Below are positions 1 through 7,794 of a stretch of 51,238 nt of DNA, piece by piece. The first letter of the stretch is position 1. Each line of letters opens with the position of its first letter. The stretch comes from an uncultured Erysipelotrichaceae bacterium (lineage in GTDB: Bacteria > Bacillota_I > Bacilli_A > Erysipelotrichales > Erysipelotrichaceae), in contig CAMCSA010000014.1 of NCBI GenBank assembly GCA_945877405.1, forward strand, positions 1 through 51,238, in the 5' to 3' direction. The position numbers were made by a program, and so were the translations under genes. The notes below the pieces were generated by a model, which had not been told where the DNA came from, ran no database searches, and worked only from the letters and a program-made list of their open reading frames with translations.

Positions 1-1
1 G

Positions 2-64
2 AAGGCCACTTAGCACCCCTGGAAGAACCAACCATAAGGATCTGGGTTCCAAGGGTCAGACCTT
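2..64. other. Hairpin-forming sequence at the left edge
   Basis: Positions 16-29 can pair with 45-55 (CCC..TGGAA..CC against GG.TTCCA.GGG), and AAGG at 2-5 can pair with CCTT at 61-64. This gives a stem of some length with a bulge. It may be the end of a structured RNA or an inverted repeat cut by the window edge. Frame 1 is open from the edge to about 114, but I do not recognise the peptide. A weak CGAG-AAA-CTCG hairpin followed by T residues at 82-102 could end a transcript from the left. Confidence 0.3.
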
Positions 65-109
65 ATATACTTTTACATATTCGAGAAACTCGCTCTTTTT
101 TGTGCTTTG

Positions 110-129
110 GTTGAAAATCCCTTTTCAAC
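110..129. repeat. Perfect 8-bp hairpin GTTGAAAA-TCCC-TTTTCAAC
   Basis: GTTGAAAA at 110-117 and TTTTCAAC at 122-129 are perfect complements around a 4-base loop. The same GGTTGAA word recurs at 154 and 208 in the left inverted repeat and, inverted, at its partner near 2161-2226. Confidence 0.5.
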
Positions 130-151
130 GATTTTTACTCAAAAATTTCCT

Positions 152-215
152 TTGGTTGAATTTCTACGATTCATCAGACAGTCAGCAATGTGTTGGTCGC
201 AATCCATGGTTGAAA
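152..215 (+). repeat. Left arm of 65-bp imperfect inverted repeat
   Basis: This arm matches the reverse complement of 2161-2226. The outer 14 bases (GGTTGAATTTCTAC) and the inner 22 or so bases (TGGTCGCAATCC, one mismatch, TGGTTGAAAA) are conserved, with a divergent middle. The two arms enclose the dUTPase-like membrane gene and the broken transposase, as transposon ends would. No clear target-site duplication was found outside them. Confidence 0.6.
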
Positions 216-249
216 AAAGAACATTTACACAAAAATGCTTCTTTGTGTG

Positions 250-255
250 TATAAT
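250..255 (+). promoter_or_regulatory. Candidate -10 box TATAAT
   Basis: A consensus TATAAT lies 26 bases before the ATG at 282. The best -35 match, TTTACA at 224-229, is 20 bases away, which is longer than ideal. A Shine-Dalgarno-like AGAAGG follows at about 269-274. Confidence 0.45.
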
Positions 256-281
256 ACATCTATCGAAAGAAGGCGATTTAC

Positions 282-1097
282 ATGCTAGTAGATAAACAAA
301 TCAAAGAAAGATGCAAGGACGAGGACGAGAAATTGATTTCTCCATTTGATGAAAATCATGTAAAGAGTATATCGTATGACTTAGACATTGAAGGGTACAT
401 CAATAAAGACGGAAGTCTCTCAAAAGAAAGAGTGCGTCTTCAACCAGGTGAATCTGTGATGATAAAAACAATACAGAGTCTTAAAATGCCTAATGATCTG
501 GTTGGTATCATAGGCGAACGCAATTCAAAGATACGGCAGGGCCTGGAGGTAGTTGGTCCGCATTATTTTCCAGGACATACTACGGCTATTTATTTACGAG
601 TAACAAACGTGTCTCCAGTTGATATAGAACTGAACCACGGTGACGGAATCGCACAGATCTTTTTTGAGAAGTTATCTGAAGAACCAGAAGTATCCTATGC
701 CGATCAAGAAGGTGCATCGTTTAACAATGAAACAGCCTACCTCGGCTACGGAAAGTACCAGGCTGCATACGAGAAACAAATGCATAACATAGCAAACGCT
801 ACAGATAAGTTGGAAAATTTGGAAAGCACCATGTATGGAAATATCCTCACTCTGATGGGAATATTTGTATCGGTATTTTCGTTAATCATGGTGAATTTTT
901 CAAACATCAAGGACATAGAGCCATCAATGCTGATAAAAATAAATGCATCTCTTGCTTGCATAATTTGTCTATTCATGGGGCTGATATTGTTTTTCCTAAA
1001 TACCAATAAAAAAGAATCCAAAAGGATGAAGTTGATTTTTATTGCAGTCATGGTTGCCGTACTGGTCACAATGGTTTTAACAGCTATTTTTTTGTAA
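282..1097 (+). CDS. dUTPase/dCTP-deaminase-like membrane protein
   Basis: The 271-residue protein has an N-terminal dUTPase/dCTP-deaminase-type fold (about residues 1-140). It shows ISYDL near 30, ERNSKIRQG at 79-87, FPGH at 96-99, YLRVTN at 104-109 and HGDGIAQIFFE at 119-129. After a polar linker, three hydrophobic segments follow at about 186-204, 220-239 and 250-271. The family catalytic residues look lost: the deaminase Glu in the LExxN segment is Arg here, and the dUTPase Asp of IDxDYxG is not present. The domain may therefore bind nucleotides or act as a sensor rather than as an enzyme (inference). It sits alone between inverted repeats with a transposase remnant. A phage-sensing or pore-forming role is possible but unproven. 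Confidence 0.7.
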   Translation: MLVDKQIKERCKDEDEKLISPFDENHVKSISYDLDIEGYINKDGSLSKERVRLQPGESVMIKTIQSLKMPNDLVGIIGERNSKIRQGLEVVGPHYFPGHTTAIYLRVTNVSPVDIELNHGDGIAQIFFEKLSEEPEVSYADQEGASFNNETAYLGYGKYQAAYEKQMHNIANATDKLENLESTMYGNILTLMGIFVSVFSLIMVNFSNIKDIEPSMLIKINASLACIICLFMGLILFFLNTNKKESKRMKLIFIAVMVAVLVTMVLTAIFL

Positions 1098-1387
1098 ACA
1101 TCATAAAAAAGGACTCTCAGATATAATTAATGCCAGTAAATCAGGCAAGTTGACAAACTGAGAAAAAGTGATAACGCTCTGGAGCAATCAGGTAGTGTAC
1201 CTGGAATACCCTGGAGCGTTTTCGTATCTGTTAGCCTGCTATGTTTTAGGCGCAATGAAAACATCTCCGAAACTGAGATTTTTTTAAAATCTACCGCTCA
1301 GGGTTGTAGATACTTAGAATGATTGACGATATGACATGGCTGATTTGTTCACGGGCTTCTTTCTTTTGCACTGCCGTTTATCTATCT
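1098..1387. other. Intergenic region with a large hairpin
   Basis: This stretch holds no recognisable gene. AACGCTCTGG at 1173-1182 and CCTGGAGCGTT at 1210-1220 form an imperfect inverted repeat with smaller nested pairings (CAGGT/ACCTG) and TTTTC after it, so it may end the preceding gene. The remainder, up to the transposase remnant, may be old insertion-sequence DNA. Confidence 0.4.
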
Positions 1388-2023
1388 TTACGTATGTAAT
1401 AGACGTGCGATAGAGTCATCCATGTATTTCAGCAGTTCCTGTTTTCTTATCTCATCTGTTGTGACCAAATACTCCATGAGTGTATTCTTAATGGCACCGA
1501 TTACCTTATTGAAGTTATCCTTGATAATGTATTTACCATTTTTACTCTGTCTGCTTGATTGAATCTTCTCGTTTTTCTCAATAATCTTCAGGCCAAACAT
1601 ATTGTAAGCCCACATAAATGCATAAATATCCTGTTTGATCAGTACTGGTCTGTAGCCACTGAATTCCTCTGATTTCATTCTGTTCTTCTGTCTGTTACAG
1701 GAGGTTTCAATGTTCCATCTGCACCAGTACAGGTCTTTGAGCTGTTCTGGGGAACATACTACTTCAGGCTGATTGGTTATCAGTGTCTCTACAACATCAT
1801 TGCGCTCTTCATCTTTTCTTATTGCCACTTTTGCAAATCTAAGTTCATACTCAGTATTCAGAAGGTTATTTCGGAAATGACGATCTTCTCTATAATCATT
1901 TGTACTGGCTCTGTCAAAGGTCAGTTTCAGTGTTTTACACTCATTGATGCATACCTGATCAAACATTCTGATATAGTCAGTTGATTTTGCTCTCATCAGG
2001 AAATAATGAGTTTTCTTGATCAA
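1388..2023 (-). pseudogene. IS4-type transposase, C-terminal remnant
   Basis: The readable part (about 211 residues) is the C-terminal half of an IS4-type DDE transposase. It includes the segment YWCRWNIETSCNRQKNRMKSE, which resembles the YxxRWxIE signature holding the catalytic Glu. The N-terminal half with the two catalytic Asp residues is missing. The open frame begins at a TTG preceded directly by an in-frame TGA, and the DNA upstream does not restore the protein. It lies in the block bounded by the 65-bp inverted repeats, so it is probably the decayed mobilising enzyme of that block. It is not closely similar to the intact transposase at the right end of the window. Confidence 0.75.
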
Positions 2024-2302
2024 TCAATTATCAAGCAGTTTTCATTTACCGCTAAATCATTATCCAATTTTACATTCCTCTGGATCAATGACCCAGTTAT
2101 TATGCCTGATTTTATGATCATGCGTAATAACTGGACATGAGTGTTTTTCAACACATGACATTTTCAACCAAGGATTGCGACCAAACCCCTTATTGGCTGG
2201 CTGAAAAGCTGTAGAAATTCAACCAGATATTTCGGTTAGCCAACTTTTATTACAACCGCACATCAGATAATACAACGGATCCGTTCCAGATTTTAAAATT
2301 AT
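2024..2302. other. Remnant DNA between transposase fragment and MarR operon
   Basis: No intact gene is visible. The stretch contains several in-frame stops on the minus strand where the transposase N-terminus would be, and the right arm of the 65-bp inverted repeat (2161-2226). Confidence 0.5.
2161..2226 (-). repeat. Right arm of 65-bp imperfect inverted repeat
   Basis: The reverse complement matches 152-215 with both ends conserved (14 and about 22 bases) and a variable centre. See the left arm. Confidence 0.6.
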
Positions 2303-2314
2303 ATAGGTACCTAT
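2303..2314. promoter_or_regulatory. Palindromic operator ATAGGTACCTAT
   Basis: A perfect 12-bp palindrome occupies the place of the -35 box, with TATAAT at 2326-2331. MarR-family repressors bind such short palindromes. Its position directly before the MarR gene suggests autoregulation of the operon. Confidence 0.7.
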
Positions 2315-2325
2315 GTATTTTGGTG

Positions 2326-2331
2326 TATAAT
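2326..2331 (+). promoter_or_regulatory. -10 box TATAAT of the MarR-ABC operon
   Basis: A consensus -10 box lies 22 bases before the ATG at 2353. No good -35 box is present because that position is taken up by the palindrome at 2303-2314. Confidence 0.65.
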
Positions 2332-2352
2332 GCAGTTCATAGGAGAGTCATT

Positions 2353-2787
2353 ATGGAAGAACTGGATCAAAATATGAGAATCATGCGTCTGTTCCGCAGA
2401 TGTCATGCCATTGTCCATTCAAAGATGTGTGGTGGTAAAAGCTCACAGTCGGAAATACTGCGCACACTGCACAGAAACGGACCGCAGACACAGAAGGAAT
2501 TACTGGAAAAGATGAATATCCGACAGGCAACACTCAGTGAAACGCTGACAAAGATGGAAGAAAACGGACTGATCATCAAATCACGCCCGGAAAACGATAG
2601 AAGAGTCACTGTCATTGATCTGAGTGAACAAGGACTACAGCTGACACTTGCAAACAGAGAGAAACATCACAGGCAAAGAGATGCTTTATTGGAATGCTTT
2701 ACAGATGAGGAAAAGCAGACATTGGAAAAGCTGTTATCCAAATGGTATGAACACATGAATGAAAGTGAGGGGAAAACATGCAGCTGA
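2353..2787 (+). CDS. MarR-family transcriptional regulator
   Basis: The 144-residue protein has a winged helix-turn-helix (about residues 33-95) with the recognition-helix segment RQATLSETLTKMEENGLI and a wing RPENDRRVTVIDLS. Long helices at both ends would form the dimer interface. The ATG at 2353 is preferred because AGGAG lies just upstream; the frame is open further upstream but overlaps the -10 box. The gene overlaps the ABC exporter gene by 10 bases, so it very likely represses that operon through the palindrome at 2303-2314. The arrangement of a MarR gene with two ABC exporter genes resembles rcrRPQ of streptococci. The inducing ligand is unknown. Confidence 0.9.
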   Translation: MEELDQNMRIMRLFRRCHAIVHSKMCGGKSSQSEILRTLHRNGPQTQKELLEKMNIRQATLSETLTKMEENGLIIKSRPENDRRVTVIDLSEQGLQLTLANREKHHRQRDALLECFTDEEKQTLEKLLSKWYEHMNESEGKTCS

Positions 2788-4514
2788 TTTTCAGATATAT
2801 GAAAACCTTTGCTTCAGCCATCTGCCTTTCGATGTTTCTGAAGCTGATTGCGACATTCTTTGAGCTTGCATTGCCGTATATCCTGGAACATATGATCGAT
2901 CATGTTGTCCCTTCCGGGAATCTCAATCTTGTGATCTTCTGGGGTATCGCAATGATCTTTACAGCACTGTTATGCTGGATGTTCAATATCCTTGCCAACA
3001 GGAAGGCTGTCAACAATGCACATCATATTTCCTACAATGTCAGAAAAGATCTGTTTGATAAGACAATCAACCTTTCCGGAAGTCAGTTTGATGCATTCGG
3101 CCTGCCAAGTCTTACAAGCCGTATGACAAGTGACAGTTATAACGTTCAATCCTTTGCCCAGGCATTTCAGACAATCTGTGTGCGTGCACCGATCATGCTT
3201 GTTGGTGGAATCATTGTCACTCTGACAATCGATCCTGTATTAAGCAGTATTCTCTGTATTATGGTTCCAATTCTACTTGTTGTCGTACTTTCCGTATCCA
3301 GACGTGGTATCCCTCTTTACAACAAAGTACAGACACGACTGGATGACGTAACAAGAGTATTACGGGAAAACATCACCGGTATCCGTGTCATTAAGGCTTT
3401 ATCCAAAACAGAGTATGAAACGGAACGCTTCCGTGATATTAACCAGAAGATGACAGACCAGGACATGCAGGCAAATACATTCATGGCAATACCCGGTCCA
3501 TCCATGCAGCTGAGTCTGAATATCGGTCTGACTTTAGTTGTACTGATCGGTGCATACAGAGTCAATGCCGGCCTGATGAAACCAGGTGTCATTCTGGCAT
3601 TTTTGACCTACTTCAATCTGATCATGATGAGCGTCATGGCACTCAACCGTATTTTCATGATGACATCCAAAGCATCCGCCTCTGCAGATCGAATCGCACT
3701 TGTACTTGCTGCAGAAAATGAGCCAAAGGTCATCATTGATACGGAACCAGATTCATCTGATGCCTACATTCACTTTGATCACGTCAGCTTTTCCTATCGG
3801 AAACAGAAGTCCAATACGGAAATGGAAAACTGCCTGAGTGATATCGACTTTACGATGCCAAAAGGTGGAACCCTTGGTATCATCGGTCCTACCGGTTGTG
3901 GTAAAACCACGATCATCAATCTTCTGATGCGTTTCTATGATGCAGATGAAGGAGCTGTATACATCAATGGAAAAGATGTACGCAGTTATGAAAAGGATGA
4001 ACTGCACAGCCTGTTCGGTTCCGTGTTTCAGAACGATATTGTTTTCAACGACACACTGAAAGAAAACATTCTGTTTGGAAGAGACTTGAGTGATGAACAG
4101 CTTTCCACAGCAATCCAGGATGCCCAGGCTTATGAATACATATCACAGTTAAAAGAAGGTCTGAACTATAAGGCTGATATCAAAGGTGCAAACCTTTCCG
4201 GTGGACAGAAGCAGCGACTTCTGATTTCAAGAGCCCTTGCGGGTAATCCGGATATTCTGATTCTGGATGATTCCAGCAGTGCGCTGGATTATAAGACAGA
4301 TGCACTGTTAAGAAGAGCCATCGCAGAACACCATAATAATTCCACACTGATCATGATTGCACAGCGTGTCAGTTCCATCCAGAATGCAGATCAGATTCTT
4401 GTGCTGGAAGATGGCAGGTGCATTGGTCATGGCACACATGCTCAGCTGCTTGAAAGTTGTGACTACTATCGAAACATCTACGAAAGTCAGATGGGCGAAT
4501 TGAGTGAGGGGTAA
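2778..4514 (+). CDS. ABC exporter subunit, degenerate NBD
   Basis: The 578-residue half-transporter has six predicted membrane helices (about 1-310) followed by a nucleotide-binding domain. The Walker A is GPTGCGKTT (about 370) and the signature is LSGGQKQR (about 472). The Walker B ILILDDSSSALD has Asp where the catalytic Glu normally is, and the H-loop has Gln (IAQRVSS) instead of His. These are features of the degenerate half of heterodimeric exporters. The partner gene begins 6 bases downstream. The pair probably exports a drug, lipid or peptide; the substrate cannot be read from the sequence. Confidence 0.92.
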   Translation: MQLIFRYMKTFASAICLSMFLKLIATFFELALPYILEHMIDHVVPSGNLNLVIFWGIAMIFTALLCWMFNILANRKAVNNAHHISYNVRKDLFDKTINLSGSQFDAFGLPSLTSRMTSDSYNVQSFAQAFQTICVRAPIMLVGGIIVTLTIDPVLSSILCIMVPILLVVVLSVSRRGIPLYNKVQTRLDDVTRVLRENITGIRVIKALSKTEYETERFRDINQKMTDQDMQANTFMAIPGPSMQLSLNIGLTLVVLIGAYRVNAGLMKPGVILAFLTYFNLIMMSVMALNRIFMMTSKASASADRIALVLAAENEPKVIIDTEPDSSDAYIHFDHVSFSYRKQKSNTEMENCLSDIDFTMPKGGTLGIIGPTGCGKTTIINLLMRFYDADEGAVYINGKDVRSYEKDELHSLFGSVFQNDIVFNDTLKENILFGRDLSDEQLSTAIQDAQAYEYISQLKEGLNYKADIKGANLSGGQKQRLLISRALAGNPDILILDDSSSALDYKTDALLRRAIAEHHNNSTLIMIAQRVSSIQNADQILVLEDGRCIGHGTHAQLLESCDYYRNIYESQMGELSEG

Positions 4515-4519
4515 GAAGC

Positions 4520-6292
4520 ATGCACAGAGATAATGGAAAAAAGAAAGAAAAACCGAAGAATACGAAACAGGCACTTGCCCGCATCTTTCACTACACCAGT
4601 GATTTCAGACTACTGATTCTTGTATGTATCGTATTTGCAATCTGCTCCAATATCGGAAATCTGCTCGGTCCTAAGTTTGCAGGTAAAGCGATTACCGCTG
4701 TGGAAGCAGGGGCTGATAAAGTTGATTTCCCGACTGTATATCATTACGTAAAGCTGATGCTTGCTGTATACATCTTCAGCAACATTCTCAATTTCATTGT
4801 CAACATATCCATGATCCGTATTTCCAGGAAGATCGGATTTCAGATGAGACAGGACATCTTTGAAAAGCTGATGAAACTGCCTGTCCGTTACTTTGATCAG
4901 AATCAGGCAGGTGACATCATCAGCCGTGTCAGCTATGACATTGATGTTGTTACGACATGTATTGCGACAGATGTTGTACAGGTTATGACAAGCCTGGTTA
5001 CAGTCATCGGTTCATTTATCATGATGTGCTCCATCTCATTGCAGCTTGTCGTATGCATGCTGATTACGATACCTGCAGCGATTATATTCACACGTACAAT
5101 CGGCAGATATACAAGGCCACGGTATGCAAGAAGAAGTCATGCCTATGGTGTGATGAACGGATTTGTAGAAGAGATGTTCTCTGGCCAGAAATCCATTCTT
5201 GCCTATGCCTATGAAGATGGTGTCAGTAAAAAATTTGATGAAATCAATCATAAAGCAGCGGATGCCTATTACAAAGCAGATGGTCTTGGTATGATTACCG
5301 GTCCAACAGTAGGTCTGATCAACAATATCGGTCTTGCCTTAATCGGCCTGTGGGGTTCTATTCTCTATTTCAATGGAACAGTCGGTCTTGGCAGTATTTC
5401 CAGTTTCGTTTTGTACTCACGTAAATTCTCGGGTCCAATCAATGAAATTGCAAATATCTTCAATGAAATCTATTCTGCTCTTGCGGCAAGCGAAAGAATC
5501 TTCCGTCTTTTGGATGAAGAAGAGGAAACAGCTGATATCGAAAATGCATACAGCCTTGATGAAGTCAGAGGCGATGTACGCATGGAAAATGTATCCTTTG
5601 GATATCTCAAGGACAGAATCGTTCTGCACAATCTGAATCTGAAAGCAGATGCTGGGAAGACCATTGCGATTGTAGGCCCAACTGGTGCAGGAAAGACTAC
5701 CATCATCAATCTGCTCATGCGCTTCTATGATGTCAACGATGGTAACATCTACGTGGATGATCATGAAACACGTACTTTAACACGTAAGAGTCTGCGCAGA
5801 AGCTATGCCATGGTATTACAGGATACATGGCTGTTTGAAGGAACCATATACGATAACATTGCCTATGGTAAACAGGGTGCAACAAGAGATGAAGTCATTT
5901 CCGCTGCCAAAGCAGCTCACATTCATAGCTTTATCATGCAGCTGCCGGATGGTTATGACACCATCATTCATGAAGATGGCGGTAACATTTCAAAAGGTCA
6001 GAAACAGCTTCTGACAATCGCAAGAGCCATGTTATATGATACAAACATGCTGATTCTTGATGAAGCCACAAGTAACGTGGATACCAATACGGAAAAAGAA
6101 GTTCAGAAAGCCATGCGCAACCTGATGAAAAATAAAACATGCTTTGTCATTGCACATCGACTTTCAACAATACGGAATGCGGACCTGATTCTGGTTCTGG
6201 AACATGGTGATGTTGTAGAACAGGGAACACATGATTCTTTAATGAAAGCACATAAAAACTATTACAGGCTGTACGCAAGCCAGTTCGAGTAA
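4520..6292 (+). CDS. ABC exporter subunit, catalytic NBD
   Basis: The 590-residue half-transporter has membrane helices in residues 1-320 and a nucleotide-binding domain with Walker A GPTGAGKTT (about 385), a Walker B with canonical Glu (LILDEATSNVD, about 512) and an intact H-loop (VIAHRLSTI). Its signature motif is ISKGQ rather than LSGGQ. In heterodimers, the signature of one subunit faces the Walker motifs of the other. The altered signature here and the altered Walker B of the upstream subunit would therefore form one inactive site, leaving the other site active. The operon ends in the terminator just downstream. Confidence 0.92.
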   Translation: MHRDNGKKKEKPKNTKQALARIFHYTSDFRLLILVCIVFAICSNIGNLLGPKFAGKAITAVEAGADKVDFPTVYHYVKLMLAVYIFSNILNFIVNISMIRISRKIGFQMRQDIFEKLMKLPVRYFDQNQAGDIISRVSYDIDVVTTCIATDVVQVMTSLVTVIGSFIMMCSISLQLVVCMLITIPAAIIFTRTIGRYTRPRYARRSHAYGVMNGFVEEMFSGQKSILAYAYEDGVSKKFDEINHKAADAYYKADGLGMITGPTVGLINNIGLALIGLWGSILYFNGTVGLGSISSFVLYSRKFSGPINEIANIFNEIYSALAASERIFRLLDEEEETADIENAYSLDEVRGDVRMENVSFGYLKDRIVLHNLNLKADAGKTIAIVGPTGAGKTTIINLLMRFYDVNDGNIYVDDHETRTLTRKSLRRSYAMVLQDTWLFEGTIYDNIAYGKQGATRDEVISAAKAAHIHSFIMQLPDGYDTIIHEDGGNISKGQKQLLTIARAMLYDTNMLILDEATSNVDTNTEKEVQKAMRNLMKNKTCFVIAHRLSTIRNADLILVLEHGDVVEQGTHDSLMKAHKNYYRLYASQFE

Positions 6293-6294
6293 AC

Positions 6295-6323
6295 TAAAAC
6301 TGCAGATCACTGAGTCTGCAGTT
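6295..6323 (+). terminator. Terminator of the ABC exporter operon
   Basis: AAACTGCAGA, a short loop, then TCTGCAGTTT form a strong hairpin followed by TTTTCTG. Most of it lies inside direct repeat copy A; the near-identical hairpin at 8041-8064 lies beyond the ATPase gene. Confidence 0.75.
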
Positions 6324-6383
6324 TTCTGATATCTCTTCATTGAATAAATCGCAGAAGGAAATCAGTAATTCCAATGATTGTAA
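6302..6383. repeat. 82-bp direct repeat, copy A
   Basis: This is nearly identical to 8041-8121 (a few substitutions and one 1-base indel). On the minus strand it encodes the last residues of the ATPase at 8075-9382 (IIGITDFLLRFIQ-stop), so it is a detached copy of that gene's 3' end. The Fic region lies between the two copies. Confidence 0.85.
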
Positions 6384-6401
6384 TGCTAGTATCGGAATAA
6401 C

Positions 6402-6465
6402 GGAACGGCAGTTCCGCTTTAGTGGAACATCGGTTCGCCTTGATGGAACGATAGGACTTCTATGA
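6402..6465. repeat. Three imperfect 21-22 bp tandem repeats
   Basis: Units begin with GGAAC at 6402, 6424 and 6445. The first two share GGAAC, then GTTC and a GCYTT segment; the third is more divergent. The first unit also forms the hairpin CGGAAC-GGCA-GTTCCG (6401-6416). The arrangement is iteron-like. Confidence 0.5.
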
Positions 6466-6766
6466 GTTGTATAGGAGACTATACAGCATATTGTAGTCGA
6501 GCTTATGCCGCGAAAGCCGCTTGATAGTTGGGTGTTCTCCCTGCTACACTTGTGTGCTCCGGTGTTGCCAAAGGGCAATATTTTCACCAACGGCGTATTC
6601 TTCTTATTGCTTATAGAAGATTAACAACCAAAAACAAGGCTGGTTATTACTTCGAAAGAGGTAGTATACGGCCTTTTAATTTGCGCTTGGATCATTTATC
6701 ACATTATATCTGATTATTATGTGTTAGCGTGAATACTTGTTGTGTGGAACGTAGCAAAACTTCCTG

Positions 6767-6819
6767 TATCGGCAAAATTTGGATTGCTAGAATAAATGAT
6801 ATTTATTTTATTGCCGATA
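6767..6819. promoter_or_regulatory. Nested inverted repeats before the Fic gene
   Basis: TATCGGCAA at 6767-6775 is the exact inverse of TTGCCGATA at 6811-6819. Between them AATAAAT-GAT-ATTTATT (6791-6807) is a second perfect inverted repeat. The right outer arm lies within the promoter just before the -10 box at 6826, so a bound protein could block transcription. Confidence 0.6.
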
Positions 6820-6825
6820 AGGTGA

Positions 6826-6831
6826 TATACT
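6826..6831 (+). promoter_or_regulatory. Extended -10 box of the Fic gene
   Basis: TGATATACT (6823-6831) is an extended -10 element about 50 bases before the ATG. The ribosome binding site GGAGG lies at about 6872-6876. Confidence 0.55.
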
Positions 6832-6883
6832 ATATAAGTAGATTAGTGTATTCTTTTATTTGATTTATAACGGAGGATAGCAG

Positions 6884-7774
6884 ATGCGATACCTTTCGGT
6901 TACTGAGATGGCAAAAAAATGGAATGTGTCAGAGCGTAGTGTTAGAAACTATTGCGCTCAAGGACGTGTGAATGGAGCGTTTCTTACCGGCAAGACTTGG
7001 AATATTCCCGAAAATGCAGAAAAACCAGAGCGTGCCAACAAGAGAAAAGAGGAACCGATTACTCTGTTGGATATTCTGAAAGAGCAGAAAGCAAGCAAAT
7101 ACTCCGGAGGCATTTACCATAAGACGCAGATTGATTTGACATACAACTCAAACCACATCGAAGGTAGTCGTCTGACTCACGATCAGACCAGATATATTTT
7201 TGAAACCAACACGATTGGCGTAGAAAATGAAGTTCTCAATGTTGATGATGTGATTGAAACAGCAAATCATTTCCGTTGCATTGATATGATTATTGATAAT
7301 GCGAAAGCTGCTTTGACAGAGAAGTTTATCAAAGAGCTTCATCTATTTTTAAAGAACGGAACCAGCGATTCCAGAAAATATTGGTTCGCTGTTGGTAACT
7401 ACAAAAAACTTCCAAACGAGGTAGGTGGTATGGATACTGCCCTTCCGGAAGAAGTTGCCGATCAGATGAAAGCATTGCTGGCAGAATACAATGCCAAGGA
7501 AGTAAAGACCTTTGAAGATATTCTTGACTTCCATGTGAAATTTGAACGAATCCATCCGTTCCAGGACGGAAACGGACGTGTGGGCAGACTGATTATGTTC
7601 AAGGAGTGCCTGAAGTATAATATTGTTCCTTTTATCATCGAGGACAATCTGAAAATGTTTTATTATCGTGGATTGAAAGAATGGAACAATGAGAAAGACT
7701 ACCTGACGGATACCTGTTTGACCGCACAGGATAAATATAAAGCATATTTGGATTATTTTCGAATTTCGTATTAA
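6884..7774 (+). CDS. HTH-Fic protein, putative AMP-transferase
   Basis: The 296-residue protein starts with a helix-turn-helix of MerR/excisionase type (about residues 1-50) and continues with a Fic domain. The Fic motif HPFQDGNGRVGR (about 223-234) has all key residues: catalytic His, the phosphate-binding DGNGR and the second Arg. An inhibitory-helix motif SNHIEG (about 89-94) matches (S/T)xxxE(G/N), which in class II Fic proteins blocks ATP binding in cis. Fic enzymes usually transfer AMP to a hydroxyl group of a protein; the target here is unknown. The N-terminal HTH may bind the palindromes upstream (inference). A truncated Fic/VbhA-like fragment follows 20 bases downstream. Confidence 0.9.
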   Translation: MRYLSVTEMAKKWNVSERSVRNYCAQGRVNGAFLTGKTWNIPENAEKPERANKRKEEPITLLDILKEQKASKYSGGIYHKTQIDLTYNSNHIEGSRLTHDQTRYIFETNTIGVENEVLNVDDVIETANHFRCIDMIIDNAKAALTEKFIKELHLFLKNGTSDSRKYWFAVGNYKKLPNEVGGMDTALPEEVADQMKALLAEYNAKEVKTFEDILDFHVKFERIHPFQDGNGRVGRLIMFKECLKYNIVPFIIEDNLKMFYYRGLKEWNNEKDYLTDTCLTAQDKYKAYLDYFRISY

Positions 7775-7794
7775 GTAAGAAACGCAGTGCAGCT

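Larger units (their letters stand above)
6384..6883. other. Intergenic region upstream of the Fic gene
   Basis: No convincing gene was found. It holds the GGAAC repeats at 6402-6465, about 300 bases that I cannot assign, and the palindromic promoter region of the Fic gene (6767-6831). The short open frames here lack usable ribosome binding sites and recognisable products. Confidence 0.5.

Noticed and set aside
110-215. Repeated GGTTGAA words as a CRISPR-like array
   Set aside because: There are only three short copies with unequal spacing and no proper repeat or spacer structure.
107-295. Plus-strand open frame of 62 codons at the left end
   Set aside because: It runs through the hairpin, the inverted-repeat arm and the -10 box and overlaps the real gene at 282.
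1388-2023. An intact short transposase
   Set aside because: The N-terminal half with the catalytic Asp residues is missing and a stop codon lies directly upstream of the TTG.
6294-6590. Minus-strand open frame of 98 codons before the Fic gene
   Set aside because: It spans the terminator and the direct repeat in a frame different from the ATPase remnant, and the product is not recognisable.
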